A DNA stretch of 64,000 nucleotides. It comes from Vandiemenella viatica. Lineage: Eukaryota > Arthropoda > Insecta > Orthoptera > Morabidae. A program made the position numbers and the translations under genes. This document shows, in pieces, positions 1 to 9,558 of the stretch; within the stretch, counting starts at the first letter, position 1; each line of letters opens with the position of its first letter. The stretch lies in contig CM061918.1 in assembly GCA_031002005.1 (NCBI GenBank), positions 44,738,047 to 44,802,046 on the forward strand, read 5' to 3'. Under the pieces are notes generated by a model. It was not told where the DNA came from, made no database searches, and saw only the letters and a program-made list of their open reading frames with translations.

Positions 1-201
1 CACAGGACCACCCAAGACAGTTACAAAGAGTACGTGATTATTTACGCTGAAGGGCTGAGGCATGCATCGCCGCGGATGCGCGTTACATTACGGACCTTGG
101 AAAGTATGCGTTTGAGACCGTATGTTTATTCGACATTTTTGTCTTATTTTGATGCATACTATCACCTCCTAAAATATTTTAAATTTTTTTTTAACGCCCT
201 G
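1..201 (+). mobile_element. Tc1/mariner-type element, 3' end (truncated by window edge)
   Basis: The frame from base 3 reads as the end of a transposase: RVRDYLR, a stop, then RAEACIAAD. This resembles the C-terminal pattern of the transposase remnants near 33 kb and 44 kb (RIRDSMRRR-DACILANGG). It is followed by an AT-rich tail and the terminus TTAACGCCCTG, with TA directly after it at 202-203, as expected for TA-targeting elements. The internal stop shows it is dead. Family is inferred from the protein pattern. Confidence 0.5.
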
Positions 202-206
202 TATAC

Positions 207-440
207 GCAACTACGTCACATGTGACGTCAGTTCGATGCTAGATTCAGCAATTCTGTTTCAGATTCTATGTTAAATGTAATAGGATTCCTTTTCTATTAT
301 CTTTTGTTGTTGGTAGGGGTAAAATGTTGCTTCAGATTAATCTCCAGGTTTCGTAAATTTTCCTTGATATATTTTGAGGCGAAGGTGTCGCGACAGTGCA
401 TTATTTTTTCTTGCTACGGTACTGGATTGCGACCCACAAT
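207..440. other. unassigned AT-rich DNA
   Basis: No gene, RNA or repeat was recognised between the mariner remnant and the first SINE. Confidence 0.4.
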
Positions 441-673
441 TGGTGGTGAGTGGTTAACGCTATGGCCGCGCGATCGGAGGATGCCGGCTCAAATCCCCTT
501 GCGGCCATCCAGAATTGGGTTTTCCATGGTTTCCCCAGATCAATCGAGATGAATGCCGGGATGCTTCCTTCAAAAGACCAGAACCGAATTCCTTCCCGTT
601 TCTTGTCCTCCATCCTTTACCGCCTGAAAAGTTCTCGACGTCGACAAGGCGTAAAGCAATAGAAAAAGAAAAA
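441..673 (+). repeat. tRNA-derived SINE, old copy
   Basis: This is the window's commonest interspersed repeat. It has a tRNA-like head with a degenerate B box (GGCTCAAATCC, about 486-496), the body landmarks GGGTTTTCCATGGTTTCCCC, GAATGCCGGGATGCTTCC and CCGAATTCCTTCCC, and a 3' end of the GTCGACAAGGCGTAAAGC type followed by an A-rich tail. It would have been transcribed by RNA polymerase III and mobilised by a LINE. Several B-box substitutions mark it as old. Confidence 0.85.
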
Positions 674-723
674 ACTATACTGTTCACATGGATCCTCTGC
701 AAGCAAAATTTAAATTGGTGTTG

Positions 724-1456
724 GGGGCCATCCACAAATTACGTCACACGAATTTCATGATTTTTGGACCCCTCCTCCCTCCCATGTCACAGGTTGTCAC
801 ATTTGTGGGACCCCCTCTTCCCTGGTGTGACGTCACATATTTTGCTATTTTAAATTTATAAATTAAAACAGCACTTCCAAAATGATTTATGTATTTGAAG
901 TTAAAAAAAATCATATCAACAATAAATCAAACATTTAAGAAAATATAAAAAACTTAAAAATTGAATTAATTATACAAAATTGAGTCGTCATGTGTCCATG
1001 GATTTTGAATCCATTCCTTGATACTGTTTATTATTGGCATAATAGTCACTTCGTTCTTAATTTCGATAGTGTTTGAACATTCGATGTATCAGCATCATCT
1101 TCATCCAACCATAAAGCATCGTCATCGTTTAATAAGGAAAGAACTTCCCTGTTTCGTCTAGCGGCAATGCTTTGTGGAGGAAACTTCATGATGGGGAAAA
1201 CCACTAGTTGCCTCTTATGTAATTGCTTATGTTGGTTAGTGGCTTTGTATGATGAAAAATATAGTCCACGGATGTCACATGATCGTTTGAATAAGTATGC
1301 CTCGACACAGGGGCAATACGAGCCAAAAAGTGATACAAATTATGCATGTGATGTCACAAAGTTTGACACGTCCCCCCCCCCTTGTCACACGATTTCACAC
1401 TTTGTTAACCCCCCCCCCCTTTTTTCCAAGGTGTGACGTAATTTATGGATCGCCCC
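724..1456. mobile_element. non-autonomous DNA transposon with GGGGC terminal repeats
   Basis: The terminal inverted repeats start GGGGCCATCCACAAATTACG on the left and, reverse-complemented, GGGGCGATCCATAAATTACG on the right. About 24 of the first 26 bases match. TTG flanks both ends (721-723 and 1457-1459), consistent with a 3-bp target duplication. Subterminal blocks rich in GTGTGACGTCAC and C-runs occur at both ends. The interior has no intact ORF. The superfamily is uncertain; the termini resemble widespread arthropod elements ending in CATAAATTACGTCA. A truncated relative lies at 63626. Confidence 0.65.
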
Positions 1457-1459
1457 TTG

Positions 1460-2340
1460 CCTGGCGTGCGTAAAAACAGATTCCTTTGTTTGTGTGTATG
1501 TAAACTGTGTCAGCGTTTCTCAATAATTTTCTTACCGATGTGTATATTATTTATCTTTGAAACATATTGTACTATACAATTAAAACATAATAAATTTGAA
1601 AGGATGTTTTATATTTCTACAGAAACAAATTTATGAAACTGAACTATTAAAAGTGATTTATATAATGAAAATTCGTAATATTTACTAACTACATGAATAT
1701 GAACCCACAAAGGGAGAAAGCAAACTATGGGAAAGAAAGAACAAAGACATTATTTTTCACTTTAAATTTATTTTTTAGATATATCTTTAGTTCAGTTACA
1801 ATTAAATACTAAATATTCACCCTGTAGGTCACAGGCTGAGAAAGGCTGAACTGTTTTTTTTTTTAACTGCACCAACGGCATTGATGTAGCCCTGCTACTA
1901 ATTTTTTTAGCTTAATCTACTGTTTTAAATTTGAATCTTGAAATCATTTCTGTACTATTTAGGGAAAAACCAGGCTTTTAACCAACTGAGGTATACGCAA
2001 AGTTGTGCACATCCCTCATGCTACGCCTTTCCACTGCGACAGAGCTCCGCCAAACAATATTAAATGGCTGCTTGCAACTGTGTGTAAAATCGTCCCATAA
2101 ATATAGAAATTAAGCGCCACCTATCGCAATGAAACATAATTAAAAACTTTACTTGACACCTCAGTAACATAATGTGTATATGGCCTCAATAGATTCTCCG
2201 ATTCGTCATTGAGGACGTGTTTCACGAAAAATGGATTTTAGATATAAATGTCATTACGTAAGAATTTATCTCCAATATCGACCATACCCTACATTTAAAT
2301 TGAAAATATTAAAAGCATTTGCATCTGATATACTTTGTAA
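1460..2340. other. unassigned AT-rich DNA
   Basis: No recognisable gene or repeat boundary. Short ORFs are AT-biased and unconvincing. Confidence 0.4.
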
Positions 2341-2640
2341 GTTATCTTGCTTTTTTTTTTCTTCTCATTATCGTTCGCAGCCGTACCAACTGTTCGGAAG
2401 AGGCGCCAGTAGCGTCCCTCGGTCGACAGCTGTCGGAGGGGAGGAATGAGTCAGCTGATCTGTGACCGCTCGATACGCCAGAACGCGACTCTAACCGCGA
2501 CGATATCGACTACCCCGCTTTTCAGGGAGGCGCTCATGCAGCCCAGCTAACGTCAAACCCGAAACGCCGGACGCAAAGTAAAACGTCTGTTCACACTGTT
2601 AGCAATATCGTTTCGTTCCAGCTACATTACGCGATGTGTT
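2341..2640 (+). other. candidate splice acceptor and CpG-rich exon-like segment
   Basis: A long pyrimidine tract (2350-2366, mostly T) is followed by TCGTTCGCAG ending at 2380, a good 3' splice-site match. The next 260 bases are much richer in G+C and CpG than their surroundings. One frame stays open from 2381 to the TGA at 2447-2449 (PYQLFGRGASSVPRSTAVGG, then EE). That would be a short terminal coding exon plus 3' UTR, or a non-coding exon. The peptide is not recognised, so this is a weak call. Confidence 0.2.
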
Positions 2641-3547
2641 AACGCTATGTACTGGTTGCCTATAGTTGTCGCGTAGTATGTGTTTAAACGTGATAGCTAA
2701 ATGTTGTTATAAGGAACGTGCAAAAAGAAACGAGCCGGAGTCCGGAATGTGCAAATCGGTTAGAGAATGATGATGTCGTTGCGTCAGTAACAAAGAGGGT
2801 TTCCGACAAGAGCGCGGGAGTTCACATGCCCGCCGCTATCGGTTCACAAGTGACTACAAGGCTAGCAGAAGCATGCGTAAAGCGGGGTTTAGACGACCGG
2901 ACCAGATCTGAAAAAACGGGCCCAATAAAACGGGCATCCGAGAAAGTGTTCCCCCACCACTCTACGAGATTTTCCCTTCCTCGATCATTACACGACCAGT
3001 TAGCCGATCCGGGTTTCCCCGGTCCATTTTTTCTTCCGAAAGTTTGTCATCAGCTCTCACAGATTGTTTTGTGTGCCAATTGCCACGCTCAGATTTTCAG
3101 ATTCTGCCGTTCGTTTTTTGAACCTGCCCGAGGAAGTATTCTTTTGATAAATATTTGTCCTTGATTTATAAGCTTTATAAACTTCATTAGGATTTACCTT
3201 TCTTATTCTTTTTTATACGAATTCATCATGTTTTCTAATATTTTTTAAAGATCTTTTATGGTCGCATTCGGCCTGATATTTTTGTAAATCTCCTGAAGAG
3301 ATTCATGCAATTGCTGCCTAAGATCTTTATTGAAGTATGGTTCGTTACTTGGGTCCCATAAATGTTTTAAGGATTTGAAAACCTCAAGAATGTTGGTAAT
3401 ACACTATTTTTCTCCGGTAGATATCTATTTCTTTTTCCATTGCTGATTAAACAAGTGACATGGTAAATTCAATGATTAATAATTTACCTAAAACGCTTAA
3501 CGAATATAACATTCCAATTATAAAAGAAAATTTAATGTATTTATATA

Positions 3548-3993
3548 CAGGGTGTTACAAAAAGGTACGGCCAAACTTTCAGGAAACATTCCTCACACAC
3601 AAACAAAGAAAATATGTTAAGTGGACATGTGTCCGGAAACGCTTACTTTCCATGTTAGAGCTAATTTTATTACTTCTCTTCAAATCACATTAAATATGGA
3701 ATGGAAACACACAGCAACAGAACGTACCAGCGTGACTTCAAACACTTTGTTACAGGAAATGTTCAAAATGTCCTCCGTTAGCGAGGATACATGCATCCAC
3801 CCTCCGTCGCATGGAATCCTAGATGCGCTGATGCAGCCCTGGAGAATGGCGTACTGTATCACAGCCGTCCACAATATGAGCTCTAACATGGAAAGTAAGC
3901 GTTTCCGGACACATGTCCACATAACATATTTTCTTTGTTTGTGTGTGAGGAATGTTTCCTGAAAGTTTGGCCGTACCTTTTTGTAACACCCTG
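3548..3993 (-). mobile_element. TA-flanked foldback MITE with mariner-type transposase remnant, copy 1
   Basis: It is bounded by CAGGGTGTTACAAAAAGGTA and its inverted copy, with TA on each side (3546-3547, 3994-3995). The inverted arms are about 117 bp each (3548-3664 and 3876-3993). Between them, in minus orientation, lies the C-terminal end of a transposase (IVDGCDTIRHSPGLHQRIRD). Its internal deletion junction is the same as in the copy at 32808, so both descend from one deleted progenitor. It sits inside the 2881-4423 element, which is therefore older. Confidence 0.85.
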
Positions 3994-4006
3994 TATATAT
4001 ATATAC

Positions 4007-4058
<52 letters not shown>
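3994..4058. repeat. (TA)n/(GT)n microsatellite
   Basis: Alternating TA and CATA repeats run into about 22 uninterrupted GT units from 4014 to 4058. The tract directly abuts the right end of the foldback MITE. Confidence 0.95.
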
Positions 4059-4061
<3 letters not shown>

Positions 4062-4441
4062 GGGGTAAATAGATGACTAGGAAAATTGCCACCGGAGTGT
4101 TCGCTCCATAGCAATTAAAATTAATAATAATAATAAAGTGAACAAACACCACAACACAGTAAACAATTAAGCCCGCGACAGAGAATACTAATGAGGTGGA
4201 GGGGGTGACTTGGAGCGCGGGCGTACAGGTTCGGTGCGGAGGGGGATTTACGTGTGCGGAAAGATGGAGGGACCAGATATCGGGACTATTTTTGACCCGA
4301 CCACCCCATCACTTCGCCTCGCCCACATATGTTCCGGTGATGTCTTTAAACGTCACATATTCTCAGGTCGGAGGGGCGGAGCGCCCGTTTTGTCAGGTCC
4401 GGTCCCGTCGTCTAAATCCCGCTTAAGTCGTCCAGCGCTAA

Positions 4442-4883
4442 TTCTTTGACCAAGACGGCCCCCTTCTGATAGACTTCCTGCAGCACGGGACAACAGTGAA
4501 TGCCCAGCAAACCTCAAACCTTCACCACCCTTCACCAAGCGATCAAATCAAAACGACCAGGCAAGTTCACCCGTGGGGTCATTCTCTTCCACAACAATGC
4601 AAGACCTCATGCGGCCAACACAATCACGGCACTCGTGTAGAAATTCAAGTGGGTGGTTCTCGGTCACCCTTCATACTGTCCAGGCCTCTCTCCCCGCGAT
4701 TACGTCATTTTTGGTCCCATAAAAAAGTCTCTGAGGGGCAAACGATTCACCTCGCATGACGACGTCAAGCAGTACGAGCGGAACTGGTTCACATCGCAGC
4801 CACAGGAATTTTACGAGACAGCCATTCACCGCGTTGTATTACAGTGGGATAAGTGCATCAACAGCCAGGGACAATACTTCTGA
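4442..4883 (+). pseudogene. mariner transposase, C-terminal catalytic half, broken
   Basis: This is a DD34D mariner transposase remnant. Reading from 4442: FFDQDG contains the first catalytic Asp (codon 4448-4450), followed by LLIDFLQHGTTVNAQ. After a one-base frameshift near 4535 comes ILFHNNARPHAAN, where family members normally have HDN; the second catalytic Asp is therefore Asn. An in-frame TAG at about 4639 interrupts ALV-KFKW. Then come SPRDYVIFGP, retaining the third Asp, and WDKCINSQGQYF with TGA at 4881-4883. The N-terminal DNA-binding half and the terminal repeats are not visible. It is dead by frameshift, stop and active-site change. Confidence 0.85.
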
Positions 4884-5929
4884 ATTACAGGCAATAGTTC
4901 CTGTTTCTAAGCCTCCGACTCGTTGCTTTTTGAACCGACGTTGTAGACATTGGCTCAGATGGTTTCCGGCGTTGACGCAGGGTTAGCTGATGGTGCAGGA
5001 AATTTTCATCATGAGGAGTTGGCCACAGACTAAGATAGCTGGTGGTGCACGAATCCCAATCACCAGATTGTGGGCCAAAGTCGTGGGTTTAATAATAAAC
5101 TACTCTCTAACAGTGCGAATGGAGTGATGAGACACAACTCTGTTGACGTTGATTCGTACGTCGGATGGGGTTGGTAAGCCTGGCGGTCCCTCTAGGTGTC
5201 TTTCGAAGTTGCCCTGTATGGGCCGGTACGGAAGTTTACTCTCTCCCTTCTTCCATCTTCCAGCCATTCACAACACACATTCATACACCACAGCAAGCCA
5301 CACAGAACAAAAGCACGTAAATGCACTTCCGTAAAGGCTACAGGAAACCACATGAAATTCCACCTCCCCCAAAAAAGAGTCGCATCATATTTTCAGGTCC
5401 TGGTTTGTTCCTTATGTTTATCACCATGATTGATGTTTCCAGAGAACTTGATAAAATGGATAAACATCGACAGATTCCAGCTACTCGGTAGGATTGGTGT
5501 AAACACAAACGGCTCTGTTTTCCTTTATTCCCAGCATCTATGTGTCATTTCGTGTTTTGTAGTAGTCCCAAAAATGATTGATGTTCCAGGCTGTTCTTTT
5601 ATCTTAATCTATACATGTAATAAAACCGGGGAAAAATCTTAACATTCACGAAATATTAAAATGGCAGTCACGGGACGCCCAGCAAGTGTGAAACATCTAA
5701 ATTGATGGTTATTGAAAGCATTTATAATGAAAGGAAACCAGTAAATAAATATGCAGTGAAATAAATAAAAAAAATCGTTAATAAAAGAACGCCATGTATA
5801 TACCCAGCGTTTTGTTTACTCACGCGCAGAAAATTGGTATCTTATTTTGGCATCAGTATACACATTTCTAACACCAGATGAACAAATAAAATAGAATGGT
5901 AATAATATATTAATAGATGATTTACTAAC
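4884..5929. other. unassigned, possibly old retroelement sequence around 4990-5400
   Basis: Slightly GC-richer DNA at 4990-5400 has overlapping open frames without a recognisable domain. The remainder is AT-rich. I could not assign any of it. Confidence 0.3.
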
Positions 5930-6001
5930 CTTTCGTTTGAATCTGTAAATTGTCTCGTAAAGCAAGCCTTGTCCACGCGTATTAAAATTTTTCACTGTAG
6001 C
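5930..6001 (-). other. candidate exon with FLYWCH-like peptide
   Basis: On the minus strand a CAG acceptor-like triplet (6002-6004) precedes 72 nt that are open in phase 0, followed by a GTTAGT donor-like sequence (5924-5929). The translation contains FNTRGQGLLYETIYRFKRK. It fits the first half of a FLYWCH zinc finger, a pattern of F, S/T, RG, L, Y and Y-F/Y. The Trp and Cys/His half would have to come from another exon and is not seen. The acceptor lacks a pyrimidine tract. FLYWCH domains occur in insect BTB-locus isoforms and in MULE-type transposases, so this could also be a transposon fragment. Confidence 0.25.
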
Positions 6002-6254
6002 CTGCAGTTTAATAATCTTTTTTTTATTTTTTCTTGACCGCTTGATCGTCACTGTGACTCATATTTAACTCAATAATGTCACTGATTTAAAATCTTTAAG
6101 CAATTCAGACAAACTTCTTTTGAAAGCAAAAGGGACGGAATGAGAGAGCGTCGTGGCATTTACCGTCACGGCATACGAGGCGGTCTTAACCCCAAGATGC
6201 GCCAATAGATATTTCATTTTTTTAAAATTAGGTGTTTTTTTATACGTGTATCTG

Positions 6255-6410
6255 TGTCTGTAAGTTAAAATGAACGGGATTCACGCAAAGTACTGGTCGG
6301 ATTTTGGTTGCGTTTCTATTAATATTCAGTCCGTCGCAGATAGTGTGTTTTATTTTGATCTCAAGTCGGAAATCTGAGAAATCAACTATATAATTTTCTG
6401 AGTTCATTCA
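6255..6410 (+). repeat. degenerate RTE-like interspersed repeat fragment
   Basis: It contains AACGGGATTCACGCAAAGTA, GGTCGGATTTTGG and GTGTTTTATTTTGATCTCA. The same ordered landmarks occur at 13736-13905, 26085-26235 and 26255-26365. The pattern resembles the degraded 3' regions of RTE-type LINEs seen in insects, but the class is an inference. Confidence 0.5.
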
Positions 6411-6763
6411 CTCGCCTCGATAGCTACTTTCTGGAGAACGATGTCACGTCTCAGCATTCACAAATTAACAGCGGTCAGAGATATCATTAGAAGAAATTCG
6501 AGGTTACGTCCACAATTTAATAGCTAAGCAACTGCTACCAAATTAATTACCATAATACCTTTTTTTAGGATTTCATAGTTTATATCCTTACATTTTAGAG
6601 CTGATCTGCTTTTTCAGTAATATGTTGCTAATAAAAGCAACATAATTTTTTTTTTTTTTAAATTGTTACTCATGGGGTCTGTTGTAACCACGAATACCAA
6701 TTGTCATTTCTGCCTCGGCTAAATTTCAGTTTAATTAAAACTTTAACTAGTGTTGCTACATTA

Positions 6764-7076
6764 GGGAGCGTTCATAAACTGCGTGACTCGGTCTTTTGGG
6801 GGGAGGAGTTGGCTAGAAAGCTCGCTGGGCTACGTGGGGGGAAGGGGGGTTTCGAGCCAGGCCACAATTTCCATCATTTAACTATCACCGTATGTAATTT
6901 ACGATAGTACGAAAAGAGTAAAACAGTACAAAATGTCTTCTGGAATCAGTAGGGAAAAAAGTTACGTCTTACGCAAGGGGAAGGGGAGGGGATGGAGACA
7001 GAAACCACTCGGGCTTCGTGGGGGAGGAGGGGCTCCATAAGGCCAAAATGCAGCTACGTGGTTTATGGACGCTCCC
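6764..7076. mobile_element. MITE with GGGAGCG terminal repeats
   Basis: Left terminus GGGAGCGTTCATAAACTGCG and reverse-complemented right terminus GGGAGCGTCCATAAACCACG form imperfect inverted repeats around 313 bp. The interior carries G-rich runs (GGGGGGAGGAG, GGGGAAGGGGGG) and no ORF. Flanks are TTA and TTC, so a 3-bp target duplication is only partly supported. A right-end fragment of the same family lies at 53110-53248. Confidence 0.65.
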
Positions 7077-7652
7077 TTCTGATTTATTTGCTTTTTACAT
7101 ATTTTACCGACCACTTTCGTTAATGATCTTTGTTCACGCTTGCTGTACGTAAGCTATTAGGTTATTTAAAGTGGACATCAGACTAAATGTGTTACCGAAT
7201 CTAGTATTCTGGCAATTCATTTCTTCGGGGCTGCTCAACCGTTTAATAATATGGAATGTGTATTAAGTTCTCTGGCCGTTACAGACACTATGACCAAAGA
7301 TTTCATTATGAGTGTTTGCCTAGCCTCAATAAAAAAAAAAACAACGTGTTGCTTTCGAAGCAAATGGGAATCTTTGAAATTTTGCAGACCGAACTTTAAG
7401 GGTCAAATATGAAACCAGTCGAAAGACTGATTTAAAAAAAATTAACAAGTTTGTATTTAAGTATTTAAGCAAGTTCGAGTCTACGACCTTTGAAACAATT
7501 ATATGAAAGCACGATAGTCCCTGTCCGTTTTTAATGCCTATATTAATATTATTGTGTTCTTCAAGTTCAAGATATGTCTCGAACGCAGGTAAAGTTCATA
7601 TTTGGTCAACCTGTTATAATCTTCGACCCTAATGCTAGACCCGTGACGATAC

Positions 7653-7654
<2 letters not shown>
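7077..7654. other. unassigned AT-rich DNA
   Basis: No gene or repeat was recognised. The segment leads into a 46-base poly-A run, so its last part may be an unclassified retroposon on the plus strand. Confidence 0.35.

Positions 7655-7700
<46 letters not shown>
7655..7700 (+). repeat. poly-A tract, 46 bases
   Basis: Uninterrupted A run, probably the tail of a retroposed sequence lying to its left. The body of that element was not identified. Confidence 0.9.
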
Positions 7701-7702
<2 letters not shown>

Positions 7703-7787
7703 ATTTAATAAAATGGTCACTGGCTTACACTAGTTTACCATAAAAGTGCCCAAAAGTTAATATCCATTTTTCGTTGAACGCAACTCA

Positions 7788-7925
7788 AGCTCCAGCCGAA
7801 TGCCGGGCTTTAAAAGGCCATGACCGAATTCCTTCGCGTTCCTCGTGTCCATTTGTTTCCCGCCTTTGGTGACTCCTACGTCGGCGGGGTCTAAAGCTGT
7901 AAGCAGAAAAAAGAAAAGGATTCAC
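7788..7925 (+). repeat. SINE, 5'-truncated copy
   Basis: Only the 3' part of the tRNA-derived SINE is present, from CAGCCGAATGCCGGG through AAAGGCCATGACCGAATTCC to TAAAGCTGTAAGCAGAAAAA. The tRNA-like head with the promoter boxes is missing, as in 5'-truncated retroposition. Confidence 0.8.
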
Positions 7926-8164
7926 GCAAAAATTACTGGTAATACTCAATTGCTTCCGCAGTCGCAATACTTACCGCGTTTCCAGGTTACGGGCTCATTA
8001 TGTTCTCGCTGTCGGCGTGTTGACTGTGACATGATCGGTTTAAGAGAGACATCCCTACTGCCGTACATCAACACTTGTCGTGATCGAAATTGAATGTAAT
8101 CCGCGTTTCTCAACCAGTGGTCCTAAGGGTCTTGTAGTAGGTCGCTATACTTGGTAGGGTTGGT

Positions 8165-9045
8165 AACATAGAGGTGGTATTAGATGCCTCGTGGTTTTAT
8201 TTACATATAATAAATAACTAGTCCACGAGCCAGTTACCGAACGTGGTGGGTGAACGGTTAACGTTCTGGCCTCGCATTTGGTAGGACGCGGGTTCGAATC
8301 CCCGTCCGGGCATCCAGATTTGGGTTTTCCATGGTTTCTCCAAAGCACTCCAGGCGAATGCCGGGATGCTTTCTTCAAAAAGGCCATGGCCGAATGCCTT
8401 CCTGTTCCTTATCTCCAGTCCCATCCCGCCTCTAATGGCCTTAGCCGTCAACGAGGCGTAAAGCCATAGGTAAAAAAAACTTCACACATAAACACAAAAC
8501 TTCAACGATTACATTCGACACTTCTTTCAAAGACAATAATACTACTAAAATCTTTTCGTTCAACACTGTCCTTGGCCGACGTAAACTTTCTGGGTCAGTC
8601 TCAGCTGGTCGCTTTATATAGGTTCCACCGAAAGTTCTAGAACACTACATATGCTTCCGACAGATATTTCAATACTTAAACAATTAAACCTATTAAAAAC
8701 ATCAAAATTAATACACAATTATTTACAATCATTACAAAATACTCAGAAATGAAAATTAAAGATACTTAAACACAAAATTATCCACATAAATCATTTTAAA
8801 CTGTAGTAAAACATCCGTGAAACATCTTAGCTCGCCTTAATACCTACAATTACAAACATTTAAGCAATTCTCTTGCATAGTTCTGTCCTTAAACGTATTA
8901 AATGTTATTTATATAATTTATTTTCATAAAACAATATCCATTTACACTGATTTACAGTAAAATGCAAGACAAACATACTAGATCATATTCAATGAAACTT
9001 TAGCCTGCTACAAAGACTTCATAAAACACAGTTCCATTTAAAGTT
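8165..9045 (-). mobile_element. solo-LTR-like repeat, minus copy, interrupted by a SINE
   Basis: Reverse-complemented, this matches 14570-15238: CTTTAAATGGAACTGTGTTT, CTAGAACTTTCG, TTTACGTCGGCCAAGGACAG and CCACGAG line up in the same order. It preserves a TATA-like box (CCTATATAAAGCG on the minus strand, near 8612-8624) where the other copy has ACATAAAGCG. The SINE at 8239-8478 splits it and replaces roughly 50 bases. No retroviral-type genes are next to it. LTR identity is inferred from a promoter-like element, a poly-A signal in the paralogue, and copy number. Confidence 0.5.
8239..8478 (+). repeat. tRNA-derived SINE, well preserved
   Basis: It has head GAACGTGGTGGGTGAACGG, a perfect B box GGTTCGAATCC, the body CCGTCCGGGCATCCAGATTT, GCCGAATGCCTTCC, and the CGTCAACGAGGCGTAAAGCC 3' end with a short A-rich tail. 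It is inserted inside the LTR-like repeat, so it postdates that repeat. Confidence 0.92.
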
Positions 9046-9059
9046 TAGCGGCAGTGTAC

Positions 9060-9245
9060 GGATCAGGTTAACCCTGGCCGCCTCCCCACCACCTGGCCTA
9101 GTGTCGCTTCAGCTGCCCGGGCCTTTCATCTCTACCGCCTGGTGATGGGTAGAGGCGCGCCGTCCTCGCCAGCACAGGCGGGACTCTTCCCACTAATGTC
9201 GCGCGGCCTCCAAAACCACGCGCCGTGAGACACCACCTTAAGAGT
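9060..9245 (+). repeat. GC-rich interspersed repeat, copy 1
   Basis: A GC-rich block carrying CGCCTCCCCACCACCTGG, TTTCAGC-like GCTTCAGCTGCCCGGGC, CTTTCATCTCTACCGCC and AGAGGCGCGCCGTCC. The same landmarks occur reversed at 44590-44790 and partly at 63890-64000. No ORF or RNA family was recognised. Its composition differs sharply from the AT-rich flanks. Confidence 0.6.
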
Positions 9246-9558
9246 GGGGAAGTAAACAAAACGAAAAGGTACAAAATACATGACCTTATATATGTGAGTC
9301 TGTGGTACAGTGTAGCATCCAGCCTATAGTAACATTATTAATAATTTGGTTACTAAATAATAACTCAGGTCAATATTTATTTCCAATTTGATAAATGCGT
9401 TTCCTTAGGAGTTCAAAACATGCTTCTAGAATTATTATGTTATCAGGGAACAATAAAATATGTCCCAGATGTTAATAACACTGAGACACACAGATCGAAA
9501 AAGGCCCATGTAAGTTAGTGGTCCGCAACATTGGGTTGTAAGAAGTTGAGAAACGCTG

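Larger units (their letters stand above)
2881..4423. mobile_element. Harbinger-like non-autonomous transposon carrying a nested MITE
   Basis: Left end AGCGGGGTTTAGACGAC and reverse-complemented right end AGCGGGATTTAGACGAC begin terminal repeats that match at about 37 of 43 positions. TAA flanks both sides (2878-2880 and 4424-4426), the TWA target type of PIF/Harbinger elements. Subtracting the 446-bp MITE at 3548-3993 leaves about 1.1 kb with no transposase ORF. The 148-codon ORF at 2718-3164 runs across the left boundary, so it is chimeric. Superfamily assignment is inferred from TIR and target duplication only. Confidence 0.5.
8101..9558. mobile_element. possible hAT-type element, host of nested LTR and SINE
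   Basis: The left edge CCGCGTTTCTCAACCAGTGG and the right edge, reverse-complemented CAGCGTTTCTCAACTTCTTA, resemble the CAGNGTTTCTCAACC termini of hAT elements. The right edge is followed by a reversed GTGGTCC-containing subterminal stretch. Inside are an LTR copy (8165-9045) and, within that, a SINE. An 8-bp target duplication is not clear: the flanks share only GTAA. The pairing of these two ends is an inference. Confidence 0.35.

Noticed and set aside
2718..3164. 148-codon open frame as a host gene
   Set aside because: It crosses the left border of the TIR element at 2881, so the frame is chimeric; no domain is recognised.
3680..4114. 144-codon frame with His/Thr repeat
   Set aside because: It is the translated GT microsatellite plus MITE arm.
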